Part shown: positions 37,481 to 48,500 of the stretch, in pieces
How the letters are laid out: every line of letters begins with the position of its first letter
Numbering within the stretch: position 1 is the stretch's first letter
From: Polytrichum commune
Lineage: Eukaryota; Streptophyta; Polytrichopsida; Polytrichales; Polytrichaceae
Assembly: GCA_950295325.1 (NCBI GenBank)
Contig: OX485807.1
Location: forward strand, 1,366,501-1,430,500
Direction of reading: 5' to 3'
DNA: 64,000 nucleotides
The notes under the pieces: model-generated
Seen by the model: the letters and a program-made list of their open reading frames with translations, nothing else
Told to the model about the DNA's origin: nothing
Database searches by the model: none
Translations under genes and position numbers: made by a program

Positions 37481-38439
37481 GTTTGGGTCGAGCGACCCAA
37501 ACCTTTTGGGAGGATGGGTTCAGGCTCAATACAGAGAGCACCCACACTTAGGCGCTGGATTTGGGTCGAGCGACCCAAACCTTCTGGCAGGATGGGTTTA
37601 GGCTCACTACAGACAGCATCCACACTTAGGGGCTGGGTTTGGGTCGAGCGACCCAAACCTTTTGGCAGAATGGGTTTTGGGTCACGACAGGGAGCACCCA
37701 CACTTAGAGGGCTGGGTTTGGGTCGAGCGACCCAAACCTTTTTGCAGGATGGGTTCAGGCTCACAACAGTGAGCACCCACAGTGTAGGGCTAGGTTTGGG
37801 TCGATCGACCCAAACCATGAGGCAGGATGGGTTTAGGCTCACAACAATGAGCACCCACACTGTAGGGCTGGGTTTGGGTCGATCGACCCAAACCTTGAGG
37901 CAGGATGGGTTCAGGCTCACAACAAAGAGCACCCACACTGTAAGGCTGGGTTTGGGTCGACCGACCCAAACCATGAGGCAGGATGGGTTCAGGCTCACAA
38001 CAGTGAGCACCTACACTGTAGGGCTGGGTTTGGGTCGATCGACCCAAACCATGAGGCAGGATGGGTTCAGGCTCACAACAGAGAGCACCCACACTGTAGG
38101 GCTGGGTTTGGGTCGATCGACCCAAACCATGAGGCAGGATGGGTTCAGGCTCACAACAGAGAGCACCCACACTGTAAGGCTGGGTTTGGGTCGACCGACC
38201 CAAACCATGAGGCAGGATGGGTTCAGGCTCACAACAGTGAGCACCCACACTGTAGGGCTGGGTTTGGGTCGATCGACCCAAACCATGAGGCAGGATGGGT
38301 TCAGGCTCACAACAGTGAGCACCCACACTGTAGGGCTGGGTTTGGGTCGATCGACCCAAACCTTGAGGCAGGATGGGTTCTGGCTCAATACAGAGAGCAC
38401 CCACACTGTAAGGCTGGGTTTGGGTCGACCGACCCAAAC
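37481..38439. repeat. 78-bp tandem array with 13 palindromes
   Basis: Thirteen 22-bp palindromes, TTTGGGTCG-NN-CGACCCAAA plus an outer pair, at 37481, 37559, 37637, 37716, 37794, 37872, 37950, 38028, 38106, 38184, 38262, 38340 and 38418. Spacing is 78 bp (once 79). The central pair is AG in the first four and AT or AC afterwards. Intervening sequence is GGCAGGATGGGTTCAGGCTC-like. Because 78 is a multiple of three and stops are absent, long frames run on both strands (up to 326 codons); these are artefacts of the repeat. The array begins about 210 bases upstream of the DUF7869 start codon, probably inside or upstream of its leader intron. Confidence 0.95.
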
Positions 38440-39060
38440 AATTCCGCAAAATCCGCCTATTTATTCGGGTGATGCTCTATTAATCTATTTATAACCTATT
38501 TGGGACAACTGAACTCATAGATGCTTGTTGTAATTAGCTGCTCATGAATGGAAGCGTATACAAACCGTGTATTACAGCTCCAACTTAGAGAGCTTGCAGC
38601 AATCTCAGGATTGGGACATGAAAGAAAGAACCAGCATTTGGGGGGGTTGGGCTCTTTATACTACCCGCCTCCGCTTTGGGCATCCTCTTTGGATGCCTTT
38701 CCCACCTGGTCTCCTTTGGATGTTAATTCAAACCTTCTGACTCAATTTCCCGCTTCTTGTCAATAATAGAGAATGTATATTTAGCTTGGCTCTTCGTTGC
38801 CCCAACCACCAAATGAATAATTCAACATATATTTAAAGTTGTTACCACCCTAACTTGGTCAACACTATTCTTCAACTCTTTCATAATTAGTTTTATACAT
38901 GAATACACCACCACTTTCCCTATTGCCATCTCCTTTCTCCTTTTATCATTGTTGTATATTTTTCTCACATCCTTACTAATACTAAATCCCTATATGTAAC
39001 TTCCATATATCACCATAGTGGATATTTAGTGTTTGAGTTTACATTTAATGTTACTTACTC

Positions 39061-39196
39061 TCATAGGGTTAGTAATGGGAAGTGTATGCGTTCGTTTTAA
39101 GTGTATCAAACACTAACTATCATATAACTAAAAAGGATATAAAGGTTTTGATACACTACATATGAACGCATACACTGAATACCAATAACCCTATGA
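39061..39196. repeat. 136-bp foldback (MITE-like)
   Basis: Arms start TCATAGGGTTA on both strands and share AGTGTATGCGTTC and TGTATCAAA blocks, in mirror positions. The right arm lies at about 39145-39196. No coding capacity. No clear target duplication was identified. Confidence 0.6.
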
Positions 39197-40011
39197 CAAT
39201 ATGTAAGATTATATCTATTAAGGGGTTTTACTCTACTTGTAGTCAAACATTATGGTATATTTCAAACAATATATTGACAAAAGATGTGCATGTATTATAA
39301 AACTTCATATACTAAAAGTCACTAAATATAATAGTTAATGCTATTATTTAGACTCTCACATGAGGACTTATATTTTGAAAACAAATAATTAATGCCATGA
39401 CAAACTTGAATAATTTGGCCAACTTTCAATTTCTGCTAATTAAAAGAACATATGTTGTGTTGTAATGTGTGCACCCAATATTGCTTCATCCTCAAGACTC
39501 CAAGTGTGACAATAACCTAGTACCTATGTGGAAGTCATTAATGGAACCCTAAACCACAAATGACATTTGGCACGTTCAATCTTCCAAGGATGTTTGAACC
39601 TATCGTGAAGTCCCTTGAACTCTACCAATGTGTGTGAGCAAAACATGCAAAGTTCAAAAGGTATGTCCTCATATCATTCACAACATGAAATCTACTTTAA
39701 ATTAATATATAATATTTCACTATTCCAAATAACATGTTAACATGAACAACATCCTATCCATTATAATCTAGTTCTTATGCTTTTCTTACCAGGTGACAAG
39801 GTTATAGGTTAATATTGTATCACCTACTTGTGAGCACAATATCGTTTATTTCCTTTAGTGCGTTCATTCGTGAAAAACCACACATCCATCTTTCACGTTT
39901 GTGAATTAGGATGTTGTGATGACAATATACATTTGTATTGGAAACTACAAGCACCAAGGCCCATGTCATTTGACCTATGTGCCATCCAGTTATGGTTTGT
40001 GTTGTTTAAGG

Positions 40012-40032
40012 TTTAGGGTTTAGGGTTTAGGG
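40012..40032 (+). repeat. Interstitial plant telomere-type repeat
   Basis: Three perfect tandem TTTAGGG units followed by a degenerate TTCAGG. This is the canonical land-plant telomere unit and a hint to the kingdom. Too short to say whether it came from telomere repair or chance. Confidence 0.7.
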
Positions 40033-40672
40033 TTCAGGCATCATCAAACATCAAACTGAATGTTTAAATGACTTCATATGATATGTGAACTCCATGGGGT
40101 TGCAGTAGATACATTTGTAATCATTTGTTTCTCCCATGTACTTCAAATGTGAACTTCTAAGTACATATATTAATGTTCACTCTAATGCTACTTGTTAGGG
40201 TATCCATTATAGACTAGAGCATTGTCCTCTACCAACAACCATCATATAAATTACAATACATAATCCTAAACTGTTAACCATGTGAATGGTTACCATATTT
40301 ATATTATTGCACCGTGTAATTGCCTTTGTGGATTGCAATATAATTATGACTTACTCCTCTTAGACTTTGTAACACTCTCATATGATTCCATAAATTACAT
40401 TATTCATACACCAAAACGATAATGGCTACATTCAACGATGTTATCAATTCCAACGGGTGATCATTCAATTGAACACCATTAAAATATGAGTTGGTGATGG
40501 TGTTAATTTTGTGGAATACCTTAGTCCACGTAGGTTTTTGACTGGTATTGAATTGCCGCTAATGAATAGCGGGTTAGAAGGCCGGGGCCGGGCGGCCAAG
40601 AGAGGCGCCGGCCCTCCTATGTCCCGCACCTAGGGGCAAGGACAACCAGGAAGGCAATCTCCCTAGGGTGGC

Positions 40673-40756
40673 AGGTGTCAACACCACAAGCCTCGCGGGC
40701 AACCACCTAAACCAAGGAGGTGTTGACACCTGGCAAGGTGTTGGCCCGCGAGGCTT
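40673..40756 (+). promoter_or_regulatory. Interleaved inverted repeats upstream of the ParB-like gene
   Basis: Two perfect 13-bp inverted pairs are interleaved. AGGTGTCAACACC (40673-40685) pairs with 40719-40731, and AAGCCTCGCGGGC (40688-40700) pairs with 40744-40756. The order A-B-A'-B' would allow a pseudoknot in RNA or alternative hairpins. It lies in a locally GC-rich stretch (40575-40780) just upstream of a pyrimidine-rich leader. Function unknown. Confidence 0.6.
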
Positions 40757-40789
40757 TTGAGCCGTTGATGGGCCCGGCGCAATCTAATG

Positions 40790-41416
40790 TCCCGGATTCG
40801 AGGGTTTAGGGTGACCCCTTCCGCTCTCTCCTTCTCTCCCCTCCTCTTTTTTCTTTCTCTCTTTTTCTTCCTCTCTTCCTCCGCGCCAAGCGCCGCTCTT
40901 GGAAACGCCGCCGCCGCTTTCCATAGCGCCGTGCCAAGCGCTTCCTCTCGCACCTTTTGCTTTTGTCTTGGTCGCGCCGCTTCCCTTCATTCTTCTTTCT
41001 CCTTCATTCCTCTCCTCCTCTCTGATGCTTCTCCTCCTCTTCTCTCATTCTATTCCTCGTGTTATTGTCTTCCTCTTCTTATTCTCTCTTCTTGGTCCAG
41101 AGTGTTAGCTTTGAGTGAGTTCGGAGCGGTTTATTGTGTTGAACTCCTTACTTGTTTTGTAAAATTCATGCATGGAGTGATTTTAGGTTGAGTAGAAGTG
41201 AGCACGGTCGAGTGTGATAGAAAGGTAGAGGTCTTTCAAATTAGGCCTGAGTTTGCAAGAATCAGGGGGTTTGTGAGAAAGTTTTAGGGTGCTTGAGAGA
41301 TTCATTGTGTTTCTGAGATCTTTGTGAGAGTTGTTCTTTAGTGCCACAACAGAGTTTCTGAGTCTGGTTGTAAGAAGCAGATTGTGAGAGCAGCTTTCAA
41401 GAGTTTGAAAGACAAG
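40790..41416 (+). other. Probable 5' leader exon of the ParB-like gene
   Basis: A pyrimidine-rich stretch (40820-40880 and 41000-41090) is followed by a sequence ending in a good splice donor, GACAAG then GTAAGC, with the intron starting at 41417. Frames across it are short and not continued in frame into the next exon by any evident start, so it is called untranslated. The transcription start was not located. Confidence 0.45.
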
Positions 41417-42502
41417 GTAAGCAATTTGCATCAGTGCACACAATTTGCATCATTCCCTTTAGGTTCCTGTTACATATACAATGCATAAGCATTGTATATG
41501 TTGCCCAAGCATTAAACATGCATCTGGAAACACAGTAGTTTGGGGAGACGACCCAAACTCATATTAAAATATAATAAATATTTGAATTGCAGCCTAAAAT
41601 GAACTAAAGGTTTGGGTCGTTCGACCCAAACATTGCAGCCTCTTGTTTGGGTCGAGCGACCCAAACATTGGAGCCTCATTATGTTTGGGTCGCTCGACCC
41701 AAACATTACAGGGAGAAGAACTAAACCACATTGTAAAATATAAAAGAACTTCAAAAATTAAGTAAATGTTTGGGTCGTTCGACCCAAACATTGCAGACTG
41801 AAATGACTGGGTTGAGGTACCTAAATTTGCAGCCTAACATGTTTGGGTCGCTCGACCCAAACATTACAGGGAGAAGAACTAAACCACATTGTAAAATATA
41901 AAAGAACTTTGAAAATTAAGTGAATGTTTGGGTCGTTCGACCCAAACATTGCAGTCTGAAATGATTGGGTTGAGCTACCTAAATTTGCAACCTAACATGT
42001 TTCGGTCGGTCGACCCAAACATTACAGGGAGAAGAACTAAAGCACATTGTAAAATAAAAGAGAAATTTGAAAATTAAGTAATTGTTTGGGTCGTTCGACC
42101 CAAACATTGCAGTCTGAAATGAATGGGTTGAGCTACCTAAATTTGCAGCCTAACATATTTGGGTTGCTCGACCCAAACATTACAGGGAGAAGAACTAAAC
42201 CACATTGTAAAATATAAAAGAACTTCCAAAATTAAGTAATTGTTTGGGTCGTTCGACCCAAACATTGCAGTCTGAAATGAATGTGTTGAGATACCTAAAT
42301 TTACAGCCTCATCATGTTTGGGTCGCTCGACCCAAACATTACAGGGTGACCACCTAAACCACACTTTAAAATCTAAAAGATCTTTTAAAACGACTTTGAA
42401 AATTAAGTAAATGTTTGGGTCAATCCTCCAAATGTTAAATGCACATTGCAATACTTTGGGTCGATCGACCGAAATTCACAGTTTCGATTTCTTGGATTGC
42501 AG
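41417..42502 (+). repeat. 5' intron filled with a 158-bp tandem array of palindromes
   Basis: Intron bounded by GTAAGC at 41417 and GATTGCAG ending at 42502. It carries palindromes of the TTTGGGTCG-NN-CGACCCAAA family at 41610, 41645, 41683, 41768, 41841, 41926, 41999, 42084, 42156, 42242, 42316, and decayed ones near 42412 and 42458. TT-centred sites repeat at exactly 158 bp (41610, 41768, 41926, 42084, 42242) and CT-centred sites at the same step (41683, 41841, 41999, about 42157, 42316). Thus about 4.5 units each contain two palindromes. 158 is about twice the 78-bp period of the other array. Confidence 0.9.
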
Positions 42503-45500
42503 ATGGCCCCTAAAAAGAGACCAGGTGAAAGGTGGTTCATGCTCGCGCCAGACCACCTTTGGCAGGAGTATGAAACTCCACAGGACGATTCTTACGTCCC
42601 AAAAGATGGCGTCGTTTTGGCATGGTCCGTTCAGGTGGTGAAGGCATCCATGTTCAAGCTGCTATTCGTGGTGAAGGTGGGGACCCACGAGCAGCACACC
42701 TGGGCAACGCTGACGGGATGGGAGGTTGCGTCCGTCCAGTCTCTCGGGAACTACGTAGACGTGATACTGGAGAACTCCGCCGTGCAGAACGTCCACATGT
42801 TCATGCACCAGTTCTCCGAGCCCTTCGACCCCCTGTACGCCAAGGAGACTTGCGTCGACCCTGAAACCATAAAACCGGAGGCCATATTCATAGATGGTAG
42901 TGTAACGAACACGAAGGTTGCGAGCAGGTTCACGAAGTTAAAACAGGCTATCACGGTTCTCAACAAGGCGCTGCAAAGCAAACCCAAGACGCAGCAGCCT
43001 GTGAGGCGGAAGGCAACGACGGAAGAAGGCGCAGGGTCCTCAAGACCACAAACTGTGAGGAAACCGCGGGCGGTCCCTGCAGACTCGAGACGGACGAGCA
43101 CTACAACAACGCCGGCTGACAGCGAGACGCCAACGCCATCAGGAAGCCGTCAGACGACCCCTTCCAAGAGGGGAAGAAAGTCATCGGGGATGACTGACGA
43201 GCCTGTTTCCCCGGAGCTCCGGATGCCGAAGCCTGGCCAAGAAGTGGATGCAGGCGAAATACAAAAAATAAACAACAACTTCGAGACAAAATGCCTGCAC
43301 TGCTTCTTCATGGGCAGGGACTTCAAATTCGAGGTCAACATTGCGCAGTGCCACCTTGCGCCACCAGAGAAGTGCGTCCGAGCCAAGGAGGACGCCTACG
43401 TCGACTGGATGGTCGCTCAAATCTTGGGCGGGCAGTTCAAGGACGACAGGCAGACAATTGTTGTCATGCCACAAGGGCTGAAAAGAATGCCAACGCCTGA
43501 GATGTGGCCGACAATCTCTAAAGGAGACTTCTGGCTGATTGACGGGCAGCACAGTGTGGAGGCCTCGAAAAAAATCCAGCTGATGACCGAGTGGGACGAC
43601 CCGAACAACCAGAAGGAGAAGCTAAAAGTTTGGAAGGCTTTGGTGGTTTGGTCGGACAACGAGACGGTCCTCAGCGACATCTCCAGGTTCTTCAACATGG
43701 GGAACAAAAAGAGGGCCTATCAGGCATCGTGGATCAGAAACATCATGGCCTCGAGGGAGGTGTGGGAGTTTTATGGAAGGCCTCCCAAGGAAAGGAAGAG
43801 TGTTTTTGAAAAACACGAGACGGGGGACCTCATGGACCCCGACACCGGCATGCTCTTCAACCAGACTACGCGCTTCAAGCAAATGAAGCCTCTGGTGAGG
43901 GAGTTCTTCAGAGCGCTTCAAGGTCTCTCCGAGACAGAGATGGGAAAAGCGGCGTCCCACATCCTACACGTGGAGACGACGGCGAAGAGATGCTGGGTCC
44001 ACCCTAAGATCGTCTTCACCAAACCCAAGATCTTCGTCCCTTCATGCTACACAATGAAGGAATGGACGGAGAACAGGAAGAAGAAGACGACCATCGTCCA
44101 GGAGCTGCACAAGCTTGTGCCAGAGAAGAAGCTCATCGTGGACGGAGAGGTCGACGAGGCGCACTGGAGGGCCTTCAAAGCCGAATATAAGTTTACCAGT
44201 GCGTCCATGGCGGCACTCATGAGGGAGGCGGGAGACGACTTCCTCAGATCCAAGCTCGTGAAGGGGGGGAGGAACCGGGCGCTTCCCGAACACTCAGTGC
44301 GGGCCTTCTCCAACTTCATAAAGGAGAAGAAGATCGTCAGTTTCGAAGGCGATGCGCAATTCAACATGGTCACTGTCGAACCTCTCAGGATCCAGGGTTG
44401 GCCGGGTTCTGAGTCAAGGAAGGCGATCAGGACTAGAGCCGGGGACCGCTTCCCCTTCGGAATGATAGACTTCAGGAACATCCCTGGAGCCTCATTCGAG
44501 GGGACTATGAGCACCCCTTTTTACGATCCTTTCTTGTCGAAGTTCGTGGACTACGCCAGCCCCAAATTCAGGGAGGTCGACGTCTGGCTCTGGATTGTCG
44601 AGGACAGAAGGGCAGAGCAGGTTTACGAGATCGTGCGCAAATTGCAGCCGGAGTATGCCGTCTCAAAATCTCACTACGTTGCTGCACCGGCGGAGGGGGC
44701 GTACAGCACGCTGAAAGACAAGAAGACGAAGATCGTCAACGTGCTGTGTTTGTACTTCGTGTACAAAGCTGAGCTGCTTAAGGTGCCAAACCATCCCATA
44801 GCCAGGATGGAAAAGCTCTTCCAAGTCCAAGAAGGGTTGGGTACCAGCAGGAGCTTATATGACGAGGCGAAGTACGCCAACTACCCCGCGGATGAGCTGC
44901 GCATGGAGTTCTACCTGCGGATGATGAGGACCCTCACGAAGAGAGGGGACTGCATCTTCAACGTTTTCGGGGGGTCCAAACCGATTTTTGCAGCCATGGT
45001 AAGCAGAAAACCCAGAAGTCCCTATACGTTCGGTTTGGGTCGAACGACCCAAACTAGGGGCATGCACAGTTTGGGTCGAGCGACCCAAACTAGGGCCATG
45101 CATAGTTTGGGTCGAGCGACCCAAACTAACTATTCTTATTTTGTTTGGAAGTCATTTTCCATTATATGTTCATTTGGTGTTACTAATAGTATTGATTTTG
45201 ATTGTGCAGATGTCTGGGTTGAACATCTACTCCTATGTAGAGGATGCCGATGTTCAATTCTACAGGACCCAAAAGGCGCTGGCCAAGAGAATGGACATCC
45301 TCGACTGGATACCCGGATCCTACGTCGAAGAGATCGTCGAGGGGGGCGAGAATCCTTTGGATATTGCGAGGCGAATCAACCCGGGTGAATTCGCCATGCG
45401 GGCCCCCGTTCAATTGCCAGAGCCGCTCATCGGGTTGCATCCGGGCAATCCGTCTATGGGAGCAGGTGGCAGGGTTGGGGAGGAGGGGGAGGAAGACGAG

Positions 45501-48500
45501 GAGGAGGCGGAGGAGGAAGCAGAGAAAGTGGAGGGGGAGGTGGAGGAAGGGGCAACAGGATTCACTCAAGAATCCGAGGCCCCTCAGCGGAAGAAGGCCA
45601 TGCGGCCTGCCACGCCGCAGAGCAGGCTGGTGCCCGCGTTGACGGTGGACGACGCCAAGGATATGTACTCGAGGGACGCGACGGCCACCTTCAGGGAGCG
45701 TAGAAGGATGAAGGGGAAGAAGCTGTACGGGGACTATGCGGTGGAGGAGACGATCGCAATAAGCTCCGAGGACGAGGACGACATGGAACTCGCCAAGAAG
45801 TTGAGGTCTGATCCTGCCTCCCCCAGAGCGTTCGCCGGGAATGTGAGGGTGAAACCGGAGGTCCTCACCGTGGAGGAGGCGAACGCAAAAATGCTCCGAG
45901 ACGAGGAGCAGCGTGTGCGACTGCAGAGGGCTGCCGCCGAGGAACCCTCTGTCCGCAACGAAGTCGCGGAGTTGAGGGCTCTCCTGTTGGAGCAGGAGCG
46001 GCAAAGGGCGATGTCCCAAACTCCGTCCCAAGCGGACCTCATCACGCAAGTGATCCAGGGCATGCTGGCGCAGGGATTGGTGATGGCTCCCCCGAGTTCA
46101 TTCCCTCACTTGCCCGCAGGCTTCCCTCCACAGGATATCCGCCCGCGGCCGGCGTTGGAGCATTCCTTCAGCTTCGCGGATTTGCTGCAGCCGCACGCCC
46201 GTCCTTACGCGCCTGTGCAGCAGGTGGATGATCCAAACCTTTGGCGCGTCCCCGGAGCGTCCAGCTCGTTGGCACCCCCCCCCGCTCCGGCCTCCCATCC
46301 TCTTGCCCCCACACCACCAGCGGGACGACCCCCACATGTTTGGGTCGTCCGACCCAAACAGTGCCGACGTTGCAGCGTCGCAGAGCGACCCTCGCCAAGC
46401 AGCAGGGTTTGGGTCGGCCGACCCAAACCCCGTCCCCCATCAGACCCCGGTCGACGAGCCTATGCTAGATGTTGAAGGCCCGCAAGGGCCTGGTGATACC
46501 TCTACTCCTAACCCAGTCGATGAACCAATGCATGATGCGCATGCGGAGGTTGGGTTGGGACAAAGGCCTGACAGTCAGCCTTTGCAGGAGCAGGTTGCGG
46601 CTGACGGCGTCGTCGGAGGCGGCGGTGACAGAGGTGGGGCAGCGCACGCGATGCCGGCATCAACGTCGTCAAGGCACGACCAAGGCGAGGTAATGCACTG
46701 ACCCCACTCAGTTTGGGTCGGCCGACCCAAACTTCCTGGGTCTTTGACTTCTTGCCTTGGTCGTGTCCCCTAGCTAGGACGAACTTAGGCCCCCCCCGGC
46801 ACTCGCGCCCTTCGTCACCCCCAGCGACCATTCGTTCGTCCACCTACCCCCGGCTTTGCAACGAAGTCTTCATCACGGCGGCCCGTCTCTTCAATTTTTT
46901 CTAGATGTAGAAGTAGGCTAGTTTGAACGCATCGTTCAACGCGGCTCCCCCAATCAAGATGTACATAGAGCATTGTATATAATATAATCACCATTTTTGA
47001 CTCCTATATACTTGTATATTGTGTTTGAATGTATTTTGTATGCTCTTGTATCCCTTGTATCCCTTGTTGCACCCCCTCCAAAATGAATCAAATGCTTTTG
47101 TGTTTGCACCGAGAACGCTCGTTTCCTTAATGCTTCGTTTGGACATAGCATGACATAAGTCGCCCCCGTTTTCTCTCGCTCGTATCCGCAGGGCTCGGAG
47201 CATAGCGTAGCGGCTCCCCGACGCTCTTCCCCAAGGAGCGGAGAGGGCAGCGCGGCGGCGCCCCCGGTTTTACCCGCCCCGCCCCCGCTGCCGAAGAAAC
47301 GATTCCTGGTGTTAGACCTGAACGGGGTCCTCGTCCAATGCGTTCATTGCCCTAGGACCCCCACGGTGCCCTTTTGCAAGCCCGAGGACGCTAATTACGA
47401 CGGGCCGCCCACGTTCATAAAGAGCAAACTAGTTCACCTCCGCCCGTGGCTTCGGACCTTCCTCCAGATCGCCCAACAACGATGGTGGGTGGTCGTGTGG
47501 AGCTCCATGACGGCCGAGAACACCAATGCGGTCGTGGAGTTCATCTTCAAGGGCATCGAGCCCCCCTGCATGGTCCTAGCACAGGAAGCCTGTAGAATAT
47601 TGTACACACAGGACGGCAAAGTCGTCAAAAAACCAAACAACCCCGCTTCCCCCCAATACCTCAAGGTCTTGAAGCCCATTTTTTGGGACCAGCGACCGTC
47701 CTTGATAGGCGTCCCCTACGACGTCCGCCCCACCCGCGAGAACACGCTCATGGTGGACGACAGCGCCGCAAAGAACATGTTGAACCCGACGGCCAACTTC
47801 ATAGTGTGCCCTACGTGGACGGTCGAGAAGGTCCGGGACCGATTTTTGTTAGACCTTAGTAAATACCTCCAGGCGCTCTGGGGAAGCGGACTTCCCGTAA
47901 ACAATTTTGTTAGGAATAATCCCATAGGCGAGAGATACTTGGATCCACGAGACCATTTGTACAGAGAGTTGTTATCTCACGCGAAATTTAACAAGCTCAT
48001 TTGAGACAGTACGTGTGTTTGTATGTGTGTGTGTGTATATGCGCCTACCCATTTTGTGTAATTTACGCTTCATATGTATCTTGATTTTCACGCGCTCTAT
48101 CTCCCCCCTTTTCCTTGGGTTTTGTTTTGTTCCAATTTTGGCTCCAGCGTTTGGAGCCCTCGATTGACGTCGTCAGCGAGTCAGACTTGGGGAGCTTCTT
48201 CTACGAGACCGTTTACGACGCCGCGTCAACCATCGACTACTCCAAGGAGCCTCTTGACGCCGGCGTCGTCGATAGCCCCCCACCCAAGCAAATCTTCCGG
48301 CGATCTGCGTCCCCGTCACCGCTCAAAGGCATAAATCGCAAATGCGTCCGGACATCCCCCTCTCGGCCCGGCGGCAGTAGTACACCTCAACGGCGGCTGC
48401 GGATGGATGCTCGGCCTACGAAGAGTGGAACCCTTCCTATTCCTTTGCGGGATGCCTTGCCCCTCCTCGCCAACTCCGACGGGAACGCCCCCGGTGACAA

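Larger units (their letters stand above)
38440..40560. other. Intergenic region between the two genes of the large element
   Basis: About 2.1 kb of AT-rich sequence with no supported gene. It holds a 136-bp foldback (39061-39196) and a short TTTAGGG run (40012-40032), each listed separately. The segment near 38840-39060 resembles 63430-63510 (TTGTTACCACCCTA and GGATATTTAGTGTTTGA blocks), so part of it is an older dispersed repeat. Confidence 0.5.

Noticed and set aside
37481..38439. CRISPR array
   Set aside because: Regular spacing and palindromic repeats mimic one, but the intervening sequences are themselves repeats, not unique spacers, and the DNA is plant nuclear.
37390..38494. Long open frames of 326, 219, 206 and 131 codons over 37390-38494
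   Set aside because: They arise from a stop-free 78-bp tandem repeat read on both strands; there is no non-repeat domain, and the palindrome itself explains the recurring GRSTQT, VWVDRPKP and similar peptides.
40787..41191. 134-codon frame over the pyrimidine-rich leader
   Set aside because: Low-complexity Ser/Phe/Leu translation of a CT-rich stretch, not continued in frame into the supported coding exon.
45183..46049. 288-codon minus-strand frame opposite the ParB-like gene
   Set aside because: Shadow of a GC-rich exon; the plus strand has matching splice sites, coherent domains and phase-0 continuity.
46272..46290. C homopolymer near 46275 as the cause of the frame change in the third coding exon
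   Set aside because: A one-base error could explain it, but a GT-AG phase-0 intron at 46224-46320 does so without assuming an error and matches the phase of the other introns.
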